64,000 bases of DNA, taken from contig JBBDMW010000030.1 of assembly GCA_040878005.1 (NCBI GenBank), positions 1-64,000 on the forward strand, read 5' to 3'. A model generated the notes under the pieces. It did no database searches. It had not been told where the DNA came from and saw only the letters and a program-made list of their open reading frames with translations. Positions 45,130 to 53,366 of the stretch are shown here, piece after piece. How positions within the stretch are numbered: the first letter of the stretch is position 1; the number at the start of each line of letters is the position of its first letter. This DNA comes from JBBDMW01 sp040878005 (GTDB lineage: Bacteria; Chloroflexota; Dehalococcoidia; Lucifugimonadales; Lucifugimonadaceae). The position numbers were made by a program, and so were the translations under genes.

Positions 45130-46272
45130 CTATATGTACGCGATGCTGCCGTCCGGGTATACGCGGTCGCCCCGCCGCCAACCCCTCTTGTAAGGACGGG
45201 CCTCAATCTCGCTGTCGACTATGTCGATACCCCAGCCTGGCCCTTCTGGAAGAGCAAAGTATCCGGCTTCAGGAGTGGGCGCATGCGTAACGGTCGCGGC
45301 TTCTGCTTCGCTCGGTGAGCGGTACTCCTGGATCAGGAAATTGGAAGTCGCGGCGTCAAAGTGCAGGTTAATAGTGGTTGCCACAGGACCGAGCGGGTTG
45401 TGCGGAGCAACCGTCAGGTCATGCGCTTCCGCATTGAACGCTACTTTTCGCATCTCAGATAAGCCGCCTACGATGCACACGTCCGGCTGCAGGATGTCAA
45501 CTGCGTCTTCCCTGATGAGTTCGCCGAGTTCGTACTTCGTGTAAAGGCATTCGCCTGTGGCTATGGGGAACCGCATCTTGCGGCGCAGCAAACCCATCTC
45601 ATGACGGTTCTCCATGCGGAGGGGCTCTTCCATGAAGTATGGCTTGAATTCGCTTAATACGTCCGACAGTTCCAGCGCCCTGGCCGGCTCAAATATGGCA
45701 GCGTGAGCATCAAGACCGATGTCGATGTCTGGCCCGACGGCATTTCTCAGCGCACCAAGTCTCCGTCGGCCTTCATCAATGGCGTCGTTCCACAGCATCT
45801 CCCGCCAGTTTGGCGGAACCGGGTTGGTCTTGAGTGCAGTGAAACCGTGCTCTTCAACAAGACGGCGGCCGCTCGCCGCCAGTTCCTCGGCTGACGCGCC
45901 ACCCACGCCGTGATAGGCGCGAATACGGTCACGCACCCTGCCGCCCAGCAGTTGGTACACGGGTACACCGCGCGCCTTGCCTGTGATGTCCCACAGCGTG
46001 TGCTCTATCCCCGAGAGAGCTGCCATTCCAGTTGAGCCTAACGGGAAGCGTGCGCCCTGGTACATGAGCGCCCAAAGCCGCTCGATCTCCGTCGGGTCCC
46101 GTCCCACCAGTTGTTCAGCGAAATAGTCCACCCAGTCAACAGTTGCCAGGTCAGGCCCTACTCGATAGGCCTCACCCACTCCGTGAATTCCAGCATCGGT
46201 GTGCGTCCGTACCAGGACGATATTGTTGTTGCCCGAATCTGCTACCAGGCATTCGATTTGTGTAATTTTCAT
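45130..46272 (-). CDS. Mandelate racemase/muconate lactonizing enzyme family protein (paralogue 2)
   Basis: 380 residues of the enolase superfamily, galactonate-dehydratase-like subgroup by motifs: LKTNPVPPN at strand 2, D-x-H in IGLDAHA, FMEEPLRMEN, ATGECLYTKYEL and APHNPLGPVAT with the catalytic His. Asp, Glu and Glu metal-ligand candidates are in these motifs. ATG at 46272 is preferred because MKITQIECL matches family N-termini; the frame is open to 46380. Probably dehydrates an acid sugar; substrate unknown. Preceded by paralogue 3 (79 bases) and followed by the APH-type kinase (GTG 11 bases after the stop). Confidence 0.88.
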   Translation of the reverse strand: MKITQIECLVADSGNNNIVLVRTHTDAGIHGVGEAYRVGPDLATVDWVDYFAEQLVGRDPTEIERLWALMYQGARFPLGSTGMAALSGIEHTLWDITGKARGVPVYQLLGGRVRDRIRAYHGVGGASAEELAASGRRLVEEHGFTALKTNPVPPNWREMLWNDAIDEGRRRLGALRNAVGPDIDIGLDAHAAIFEPARALELSDVLSEFKPYFMEEPLRMENRHEMGLLRRKMRFPIATGECLYTKYELGELIREDAVDILQPDVCIVGGLSEMRKVAFNAEAHDLTVAPHNPLGPVATTINLHFDAATSNFLIQEYRSPSEAEAATVTHAPTPEAGYFALPEGPGWGIDIVDSEIEARPYKRGWRRGDRVYPDGSIAYI

Positions 46273-46351
46273 GGAGAACTCGCAGCGCTTGATATCTGTG
46301 TTGAGTAGTCTCACTGCCAACAGGGGAAGAGAGGCAAGTATTTGGAAAGAG

Positions 46352-47491
46352 CTAGTTGAATCCTGGGGAGCCGTCCTCATAGACGGGGAATCCGCGGTCC
46401 CAGTGCCCGCCGGGATTGGCTTCTATGGCCTCCAAGTTCAACTCTATGCCGAGACCTGGCTTCTGTGGCAGCTCAAAGTAACCATTCACCGGCTGCCAGG
46501 CTTCATCAACGAATTCTGCCTTCTTCTTTTTGTGATCACTATGCCACTCGAGAATGGTGAAATTGTTGATGCTGGCTGCGAGGTGAACCCCGGCCGCGGT
46601 GGATAGCAGGCCCAGCGGGTTGTGCGGGGCCACCGTTACGTAGTGTGCTTCCGCTATGGCAGCAATCTTCTTTGCTTCCAGAAGTCCCCCGCAACAAAGC
46701 AAGTCGGGCTGGATGATGTCGACAGCGTCAGCATTAAGCAGCTCTGTGTAACGCGCAACGCCGTAAAGGTTTTCGCCAGTTGCCAGAGCGACCCTGAAGT
46801 CATTGCGCAGGCGGGCAGCCGATTGGATGAACTCCGGTCGTGATGGCTCCTCCACGAACATCAGCCTGTATGGCGCCATGACCTCAACGAGTTCCCTCGC
46901 CCTGGCCGGCTCCCGGATGATGACGTGGATGTCAACGGCCAGGTCAGGACCATCCCCGATGGTTTCCCTGATGGTTGCAAGCCGCCTGTCGGTGGCTCGC
47001 AGCGCTGCCTGCCACGGCATCTCCCGCCAGTTGTGCGGGAATGGCCCGGTCTTGAATGCCGTGTAACCTTCTTCCATTAGACGAAGGGCCGTCTCGCGCA
47101 GCAGCTCCGGAGTGTCTCCATGCAGACCGTGGTAAACGCGTACCTTGTCACGAGTAGGCCCTCCAAGGAGACGATAAACTGGCAGCCCGGCCACTTTCCC
47201 CGAAATGTCCCAAAGGGCGAGGTCAATTCCTGACAACGCCGACCACGCGACCTGCCCCAGCGGGAACCGCATGGTGTTTTTGGCGCGCCTGAGCAACCAC
47301 TCAATTCGCGTTGGGTCTTGGCCGATAAACCACGGCTTCATATCCTCGATCGCGGCAAGGATGGCCCTGTCTGGCCCGATCGAGTAGGGCTCGCCAACCC
47401 CAGTCACTCCTTCGTCCGTAAATACTTGTAGGAATATGTTGTTACGGCTTCCATCGTGTGCGTGATAGGTGTGGATGTCTGTGATGCGCAT
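46352..47491 (-). CDS. Mandelate racemase/muconate lactonizing enzyme family protein (paralogue 3)
   Basis: 379 residues, closely similar in architecture to paralogue 2. Motifs: MRITDIHTYHAHDGSRN at the start, FKTGPFPHN in place of KTN, D-x-H in AVDIHVIIREPARA, FVEEPSRPEF, ATGENLYGVARY and APHNPLGLLSTA. Loss of the Asn after KT (KTG) may change specificity relative to its neighbour. First gene of the leftward unit 46352-44177. Its promoter should lie between 47492 and 47631, shared divergently with the NfeD gene. Likely a sugar-acid dehydratase or related enzyme. Confidence 0.88.
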   Translation of the reverse strand: MRITDIHTYHAHDGSRNNIFLQVFTDEGVTGVGEPYSIGPDRAILAAIEDMKPWFIGQDPTRIEWLLRRAKNTMRFPLGQVAWSALSGIDLALWDISGKVAGLPVYRLLGGPTRDKVRVYHGLHGDTPELLRETALRLMEEGYTAFKTGPFPHNWREMPWQAALRATDRRLATIRETIGDGPDLAVDIHVIIREPARARELVEVMAPYRLMFVEEPSRPEFIQSAARLRNDFRVALATGENLYGVARYTELLNADAVDIIQPDLLCCGGLLEAKKIAAIAEAHYVTVAPHNPLGLLSTAAGVHLAASINNFTILEWHSDHKKKKAEFVDEAWQPVNGYFELPQKPGLGIELNLEAIEANPGGHWDRGFPVYEDGSPGFN

Positions 47492-47631
47492 CCGGCCTGC
47501 TCTTCCGGTAGTTCGTGGGTATTAATTGCTGCCGGGGGGCAGTATAGGCGCGCTTTCCCAAGGGAGTAAGAGCGGCGATGTGCACGGCACCCATCTTCAC
47601 TCAGTTAACATGCCTGCATTGGAGACATCTC

Positions 47632-49059
47632 ATGAAAACCGCCGGATGCTTCACGTTGGCATCCATCCAGTCGATATACCGCATGCGCGCGTTCGTCGCC
47701 CTGGCGCTGTTGATTTTCGGCATGACCGGGTTGGTGCTCGGTCAGCAGCCTGCGTCGGCGCAGGCCGTGCAGCCGCAAGTGGCAGTTGTGGACCTGGATG
47801 GCGCGATTGGAAACGTCACGGCCCGCTACATTGAGCGTGCCCTTCAAGACGCCGAGGCCGACGGTACACAACTGGTCGTGATTCGCATCGACACTCCCGG
47901 AGGTCTGTTGTCATCCACCCGGGAGATGGTTGGCCACATATTCGCCTCAGAGGTCCCTGTCGCTGTTTTTGTTTCCCCGGAGGGTGCGCAGGCCGCGAGT
48001 GCGGGAACGTTCATTGGCGCTGCGGCGTCGATCCTTGCCATGGCGCCGGCGACCAACATTGGCGCCGCATCAGTGGTCGGCGGCCAGGGTGAAGAACTCC
48101 CGGAGACGCTTGGGCGAAAGGCCACCGAGGATGCGGCTGCCTTGATAAGGAGCATTGCCAACCAGCGCGGCCGGAACGTGGAAGCCCTGGAAGCGACGGT
48201 ATGGGACGCGACTGCATATTCAGCCAACGAGGCCGTCGAACTCAACATTGCTGACCTCATTGCCACAAACATCGATGACCTGATTACCCAAGTGAATGGC
48301 ATGACTGTTCCGACGGCCGCGGGAGATGTGACGCTAGAACTAACGGGAGCGCAGATCACCCAGACAGAGATGAGCCTCTTTGAGAGGGTCCTGCTTATCC
48401 TGGCAGACCCGAACATCGCTTTTCTTTTGATTTCGCTGGGCGGGATTGGCCTCATCGTGGAGTTATGGAACCCTGGCATGTGGATTCCCGGCTCCCTGGG
48501 GGCAGCGTTCCTGGTCCTTGGGTTCGCCGGCGTGGGCAACCTTCCATTTTCATGGGCGGGTGTCGCTCTGATAATCCTTGCATTCCTGCTTTTCTATCTT
48601 GAAGCGCAAGCACCGGGCATAGGGTACTTCGGAATTGCCGGAGCCGTGGCGTTGATCCTGGGCGGAATCTTCCTGGTCGGCTTCTTCGGCCCGCCGGTAC
48701 TGCCTCCTGGTTCCACTCTCCAGGTGAACCGTTGGCTACTGGCGGGTGTGGGCATTACCGCTGGTCTATCAGTGCTGTGGCTGGCCAGGCAGATACAGGT
48801 GGCACGGAAACTTCCGCCATATTTGAGTCCACTATCGACCGGCCAACTGGTGGGCGAGCCCGGAGAAGTAACGGTAAAGTTGCGGCCCAAAGGTGAGGTT
48901 CGGGTGGCCGGCGAGGAATGGAGCGCCGAGTTGGTGTCCGGGGGGGTGCTCGATGTGGGCGGACACGTTAAGGTGTCCGCGGTTGACGGGCTTCGTCTCC
49001 TTGTCGAGTCGCTGGACGACGAAAGTGAACAGCCTGCAGACTCAGGCGACTCGGCGTAA
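47632..49059 (+). CDS. NfeD-type membrane serine protease
   Basis: About 475 residues. Signal/anchor helix (FVALALLIFGMTGLVLG), then a ClpP-like serine protease domain with the Ser-Lys dyad candidates Ser123 (AQAASAGTFIGAAA) and Lys163 (LGRKATEDA), spaced as in the Pyrococcus 1510-N protease; then four to five transmembrane helices and a C-terminal NfeD OB-fold domain (GEPGEVTVKLRPKGEVRV). ATG at 47632 has GGAGA 7 bases upstream; ATG at 47683 is an alternative. Its partner, an SPFH/stomatin gene, follows 42 bases later. These pairs are thought to act in membrane quality control, the protease cleaving stomatin C-termini. Confidence 0.92.
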   Translation: MKTAGCFTLASIQSIYRMRAFVALALLIFGMTGLVLGQQPASAQAVQPQVAVVDLDGAIGNVTARYIERALQDAEADGTQLVVIRIDTPGGLLSSTREMVGHIFASEVPVAVFVSPEGAQAASAGTFIGAAASILAMAPATNIGAASVVGGQGEELPETLGRKATEDAAALIRSIANQRGRNVEALEATVWDATAYSANEAVELNIADLIATNIDDLITQVNGMTVPTAAGDVTLELTGAQITQTEMSLFERVLLILADPNIAFLLISLGGIGLIVELWNPGMWIPGSLGAAFLVLGFAGVGNLPFSWAGVALIILAFLLFYLEAQAPGIGYFGIAGAVALILGGIFLVGFFGPPVLPPGSTLQVNRWLLAGVGITAGLSVLWLARQIQVARKLPPYLSPLSTGQLVGEPGEVTVKLRPKGEVRVAGEEWSAELVSGGVLDVGGHVKVSAVDGLRLLVESLDDESEQPADSGDSA

Positions 49060-49101
49060 CGAATCAGGCGGCGTCATGACCGTCATATAAGGAGTGATCA
49101 G

Positions 49102-49974
49102 TTGGCGATAATCAACTTCGTTCGAGACTATGAGCGGGTGGCCCGTTTCCGGTTTGGCCGATTCGAGGGAATGAGGGGGCCTGGCATCGTGTTTGCCATC
49201 CCAATCGTTCACCAGATCCAGAAGGTCGACACCCGGACTTCCGTGCTGGATATTCCGCGCCAGACCAACATTACTAAAGACAACGCTCCTATTGAGATCG
49301 ACTTCCTGATCTACATGCGGGTGGACCTCAACCAGGCTGAAAGAGCAGTGCTTGAAGTTGAGGACTACAGGATGGCTGTGGTTGGCCTGGCCACAACGAC
49401 GCTTCGGGCGGTGATTGGTGACATTGACCTTGATGATGTGCTGTCGCAGCGTGACCGCATCAACGAGTTGATCAGAGTCAGGCTTGACCATGAAACCGGT
49501 CGCTGGGGTATTAAAGTCACGAACGTTGAGATACGTGAGATCGACCCGCCGAGGGAGATCCAGGACGCGATGAACCGCCAGATGTCCGCAGAGCGTGTGC
49601 GTCGAGCGGTTGTGCTTGAGGCGGATGGTACTCGCCAGTCCAGCATTACGGTGGCCGAAGGTCAAAAACAGTCGGAAATCCTACGAGCGGAAGGGGAGAA
49701 GCAGGCGCAGATCCTCCAGGCCGAAGGTGAGCGACAGGCCGCGGTGCTGCGGGCGCAGGGCTTCAGCGATGCGCTGGCAGAGATCTACAAGGTTGCGCAG
49801 GAAGTCGACACCAACACCATGACCCTGCAGTACATGGAAGCTTTGAAGGCCCTTGGTGAGAGCCCTTCAACCAAGTTCATATTCCCGCTGGAGTTCACGG
49901 GCCTGCTGGGAAGCCTCAATGCCATTAGCGGCAACGGCGCCAGCCCAGAGAGCCGGGAGCGCAGCAGCAGCTAG
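49102..49974 (+). CDS. SPFH/Band 7 (stomatin-like) protein
   Basis: 290 residues. SPFH domain: YERVARFRFGRFEGMRGPGIVFAIP, DTRTSVLDIPRQT, IREIDPPREIQDAM; then an alanine/glutamate-rich helical region with heptad-like repeats of ILRAEGEKQAQILQAEGERQ. TTG start at 49102 with AAGGAG 7-8 bases upstream. Unlike typical slipins it starts directly at the SPFH domain, without the usual N-terminal hydrophobic anchor; a stop codon just upstream excludes extension. Functional partner of the NfeD protease encoded directly before it. Confidence 0.92.
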   Translation: MAIINFVRDYERVARFRFGRFEGMRGPGIVFAIPIVHQIQKVDTRTSVLDIPRQTNITKDNAPIEIDFLIYMRVDLNQAERAVLEVEDYRMAVVGLATTTLRAVIGDIDLDDVLSQRDRINELIRVRLDHETGRWGIKVTNVEIREIDPPREIQDAMNRQMSAERVRRAVVLEADGTRQSSITVAEGQKQSEILRAEGEKQAQILQAEGERQAAVLRAQGFSDALAEIYKVAQEVDTNTMTLQYMEALKALGESPSTKFIFPLEFTGLLGSLNAISGNGASPESRERSSS

Positions 49975-49999
49975 GCAGTACACGGCCAGCGAACGTACT

Positions 50000-50033
50000 T
50001 CGCCAGGAGAGCAAACCAGTGCTCTCCTGGCGA
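50000..50033. terminator. Strong hairpin after the NfeD-stomatin operon
   Basis: A 13-bp perfect stem TCGCCAGGAGAGC / GCTCTCCTGGCGA with an 8-base loop starts 26 bases after the stop codon. It lacks a T-run, so it may work as an RNA-stabilising or factor-assisted terminator. Confidence 0.7.
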
Positions 50034-51563
50034 AACTTGATTTACCTACCCATAGCCGACCTGGTGGACTGGCAATTGCATCCACCAGATTGGATGGTAT
50101 TCAAGCGGGTGTTGATCGACCAGCGGCACCGCAATTCGTTGAGGCACAACCCGTTGCCGCTCCCCGGAGCGGTGGTTCCTCCCGCATGGACGGCTCGACA
50201 GCCAATTTATGCAGGTTGAACTGGGTCGATTGTCGCCGGCTTTTGCACCACCTGCTTGTGGCATTCTGCATTGCCTGAGGCAGGCAAACAGACAGTGGCA
50301 TTGGATACGTTTTTCACTAATCGGGGCCGCATGTACCGCTGAAATGGGCCGGAGCGGCGCATGTAGTTCCGAGCGGCGTTTTTGAACTGAAAACAGGGGA
50401 TTCTGTCACGATTTATACTATCTATTTATAACGGCAAAAGCGCTGTTGTATAAGCCGGGCATTGTGCTGTAAGGGTTAGAAGCGGCGCCTGCCTATGAAA
50501 TCTTGGCAGCAACGTAATTCGCCGCTTCAATATCCACGCCGGGTATGCTCTCCCTGCAGCGCAGGGAGGATGGGCGATCCCACTCCGGTCTGCTTCCCGG
50601 CGTCCTATCGTTGTAGCCCCGTCCGCACCCGGCTCAATTGGGCGGCATGTTCAATTTGCCGGCATCCGTTGTTAACGGCGCTCGGTGGCGGTTGCAGGGA
50701 CAAGAACTCATGGAGACCCCGCGGGGTTTGTTACTGGGGCGGACCACAGCATCCAGGTAATCCGGTATAAGCATTAGATCCGCTCGGCGCCTGGGTGGTT
50801 CGCCGACGGACCGCGCCTGGCGTCGCCGTCAGGAAGGGCTGGAGCATCGCCGCGCTTAGGTGCGCCTCAGCCGAGCGCTCAAAACAGTTTCAGATCGTTG
50901 TCTGCAAGGGATCCTGGGCTCTTACCGGGCCGCAGGACGGACGTGGCGTAGTCCGATTCAGGGTGCGAGGCGTCGCCCCCGGCCAGGATTCATGACACGA
51001 GGCCGACTATCCCGGCGTTGTTGAGCCAAACAACAGCGCGGGCTGACATGGACAGCTCTCGACTGCAGCCTATGCGATCCACGCATGGGTCCCACTGCAC
51101 TGTTATTCAAGCCGAGTATGGCGGCAGCGTGCATGGGCAGCCCACTCCAGGCAGTGGTCGATGTGGCCTGCCATCGAATGGCGCCCATGGAATGGTGGTA
51201 CCAGCCCTAGAGGGAGAGGAGGGCAACTGTACCAACCGCCTCATCCCACTTATCCACACCGGAGCCGCCCTGTGGATAGACGGAAACACCATGGCGGAAA
51301 CACGCAGGCGCAAACGGAGCATATACGCCGATGAAGAAGGCGTAACAGCGGCATAATATGCCGTGTAATCAGAATTGGACGGCGTAAAATACGGCGATAT
51401 GCTTCATGTGCGCTGCAAGACGCCCTTCAGGACATTTGGCGGGGATCGTAGAGGGTCACCGGGGTGTGTTCGCTGATGCGCCGCATGTTCAATTGTGTTG
51501 CTCAGCGTCTCCGTGGCGGCTGGGCGTATTTGACGGGGAAACCAGTGGGCGGTGTGACGATTC
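50034..51563. other. Long non-coding region, content unresolved
   Basis: About 1.5 kb without a gene-like frame. It holds an AT-rich patch (about 50409-50455), a palindrome around TGCCTGAGGCAGGCA (about 50273-50287), GC-rich self-complementary stretches at 50780-50990, and two DnaA-box-like sites at 51250-51279. The longest frame, 51018-51356, has unusual composition and no ribosome-binding site. Known structured RNAs (RNase P, tmRNA, SRP RNA) were looked for by signature and not found. Confidence 0.5.
51250..51279. promoter_or_regulatory. Two inverted DnaA-box-like 9-mers
   Basis: TTATCCACA at 51250-51258 is a perfect consensus DnaA box; TGTGGATAG at 51271-51279 is an inverted copy with one mismatch. 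Only this pair was found in the region, so it may be a DnaA-regulated site or a simple hairpin rather than an origin. Confidence 0.35.
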
Positions 51564-52376
51564 ATGGCGAAACTTGGCAGCTTCGAATATCCGGAAATTC
51601 CTCTTTCCGAAAGCATAGACCTGGGGCAACGGATCGCCCGTGAGTTCGCTGGTGAGGTATCGCGCCATGGTCTGGCCAGGGCGCTTGGCATGTCCGAGCG
51701 GGGCGGCGCATTTGCCGCGAGGCTCGGAGCGCTGCGCATGTGGGGCATAGCTACCGGGCGCAGCAGGATCCGGGTATCACGTGACGGCTTGCGCGCGTCC
51801 AGCCCACTGTCCCCTCAAGAATCTGAGTCGGCGAGGAAGGCGCTCGCGTCGTCAGTGCCCCTTTTCGTTGAGCTCTCCACCCGTATCGGTGACGGACCAT
51901 ACGACCATGCCCGCCTGGCTGTCCTGGTGGAAGAACTCACGGGAGAGGGAAGGCAGGAGGTGGCCCGTCGGCTGCCGTTGCTGGACCGGATCTTCTCCGA
52001 GGTCAGGCAGTACCTTTCGTCGAGTGCCGGGCGGCGCCAGCAGGGCAGGGCGGAGGAGGTTAATGATACGGAGGCTCAATTGCATGACGAGGTTGACCCG
52101 GTTGTACCGGAGCCTCGCCAGGCAACCCCGCGCGCTGCGGACGCGCCTGTTGGAGGCAGAGTTGCCGCTGGTGGAGGAGACAGAATTGAGCTGATCCTGC
52201 CAGACGGTGCGCTGTCACTGCCTGAAACGATTAGCAACCTCGATGCGGCGTTGACTGTCCTATGGGCAAGGCGTCAATTGGTAGCGGCGTATGAGGCTGC
52301 CAAGGGCCGGCCAGCGCCAACGCCGCCGCGAGAGTTCACGAGGGATGCGGCGCGTCAGCCTCGTCCTACGGCTTAA
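51564..52376 (+). CDS. Hypothetical protein with N-terminal winged-helix-like domain
   Basis: 270 residues. The N-terminal 75 residues (KLGSFEYPEIPLSESIDLG, FAGEVSRHGLARALGMSERGGAF, LGALRMWGIATG) resemble a winged-helix unit, and LVELSTRIGDGPYDHARLAVLV continues a helical domain. The middle (about 155-210) is acidic and disordered; the C-terminus has a short beta/helix segment (DRIELILPDGALSLPETISNLDA split by one hydrophobic turn). Comparable proteins of this style occur in Chloroflexota and archaea without known function. Its last 11 bases overlap the convergent dehydrogenase gene. No ribosome-binding site is obvious before ATG. Confidence 0.7.
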   Translation: MAKLGSFEYPEIPLSESIDLGQRIAREFAGEVSRHGLARALGMSERGGAFAARLGALRMWGIATGRSRIRVSRDGLRASSPLSPQESESARKALASSVPLFVELSTRIGDGPYDHARLAVLVEELTGEGRQEVARRLPLLDRIFSEVRQYLSSSAGRRQQGRAEEVNDTEAQLHDEVDPVVPEPRQATPRAADAPVGGRVAAGGGDRIELILPDGALSLPETISNLDAALTVLWARRQLVAAYEAAKGRPAPTPPREFTRDAARQPRPTA

Positions 52377-53346
52377 GCAGGACCTTGTGCACGACGCCCT
52401 GTGCAGGGCTTGCGGCTGCTTCATATCCTGCCGCTGCCTGATCGAGGGGCATCACGTGTGAGACAGCGGCAGTCAGATCTATGCTTCCTATCTGCACTGC
52501 CATGGCAAGCCGACGTACGCGGTCCTGATCAGGCCAGAGCGCGGTTTTAACCGTCAGATCATTGCGGGTTTCGATGCCAACTGACTGGGATAAACCGGGG
52601 CCATAAGGTTCACAAAAAATCACCGTTCCGCCGGGCCTTGCGGCCCGCATGATGCACTCCATGCCAGGGCCTTCCTGCACAGCGCCGGAAATCACGACAT
52701 CGGCGGCCCCATCCAGGATGGCTTCCCCGGCATCCACGATGACCGCGCCATAAGCCTTGGCGAGGGCAGCCCTGCCTGGATTTTGGTCAACGGCGAAGAT
52801 TCGAGTAAATCGGTTTCGCCTCAATCTCCGGAGAGTGGCGAGTGCGCCAATACCGCATGGATCGCATCCCACTACGGCCAGCACACCTTCGGGGCACGCC
52901 TCCACTGCCAGATCTGCGGCGTGCGCTCCAAGACCGAGGGTCCCACCGGCGAGGAGCGAACGTTCTTCAGAGGCGGGGGTAGTCCTGACGAGAATTCGGT
53001 CAGCGTTAGGCACGCGCACGAACTCCGCATGCGCTCCGTCCAGTGTGCCGCACCCGAAGCGTTGGTACTCGCCGGTTGGAAGCTTCCAGGCTGACGGAGC
53101 TATCACCAAATCGCCCAAGTCAAAGTGCGCTACGTTCGATCCAATTTCATGTACGGTCCCGGCGAACTCGGTACCGGGCACCAGTCGACCTTGATGCGTG
53201 CCGGGACCGGTTTGTCGTGCCACGTCCCACGGTGCGATCGCGGCAGTAGTCACCATCACCACTGCGTCGTCCGGATCGATAACTGATGGGCGCGGGCGTT
53301 CCACCAGCTCTACTTTGCCTGATGCCGAAAAGTTGACTGCTATCAA
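52366..53346 (-). CDS. MDR-family dehydrogenase lacking zinc-binding cysteines
   Basis: 326 residues of the medium-chain dehydrogenase/reductase superfamily. GroES-like half: GTEFAGTVHEIGSNVAHFDLGD; Rossmann half with AVVGCDPCGIGALATLRRLRR and AVDQNPGRA. The catalytic-zinc Cys position, normally C-G-S/T-D, reads IAPWDVA, and the four-cysteine structural-zinc lobe is absent, so it is either a zinc-independent reductase (quinone-oxidoreductase-like) or inactive as an alcohol dehydrogenase. It starts 20 bases after uvrC and may be transcribed with it. Confidence 0.85.
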   Translation of the reverse strand: MIAVNFSASGKVELVERPRPSVIDPDDAVVMVTTAAIAPWDVARQTGPGTHQGRLVPGTEFAGTVHEIGSNVAHFDLGDLVIAPSAWKLPTGEYQRFGCGTLDGAHAEFVRVPNADRILVRTTPASEERSLLAGGTLGLGAHAADLAVEACPEGVLAVVGCDPCGIGALATLRRLRRNRFTRIFAVDQNPGRAALAKAYGAVIVDAGEAILDGAADVVISGAVQEGPGMECIMRAARPGGTVIFCEPYGPGLSQSVGIETRNDLTVKTALWPDQDRVRRLAMAVQIGSIDLTAAVSHVMPLDQAAAGYEAAASPAQGVVHKVLLKP

Positions 53347-53366
53347 AGGTGACCTGCCCCAGTGAT

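Noticed and set aside
50560..51000. Possible RNase P RNA, tmRNA or SRP RNA
   Set aside because: The expected conserved cores (GAGGAAAGTCC, tRNA-like CCA end, GGAAGGAAGCAGC) are absent on both strands as far as could be read.
51018..51356. 112-codon open frame in the long non-coding region
   Set aside because: TTG start without ribosome-binding site and unusual composition; no recognisable family. Not enough to call a gene.
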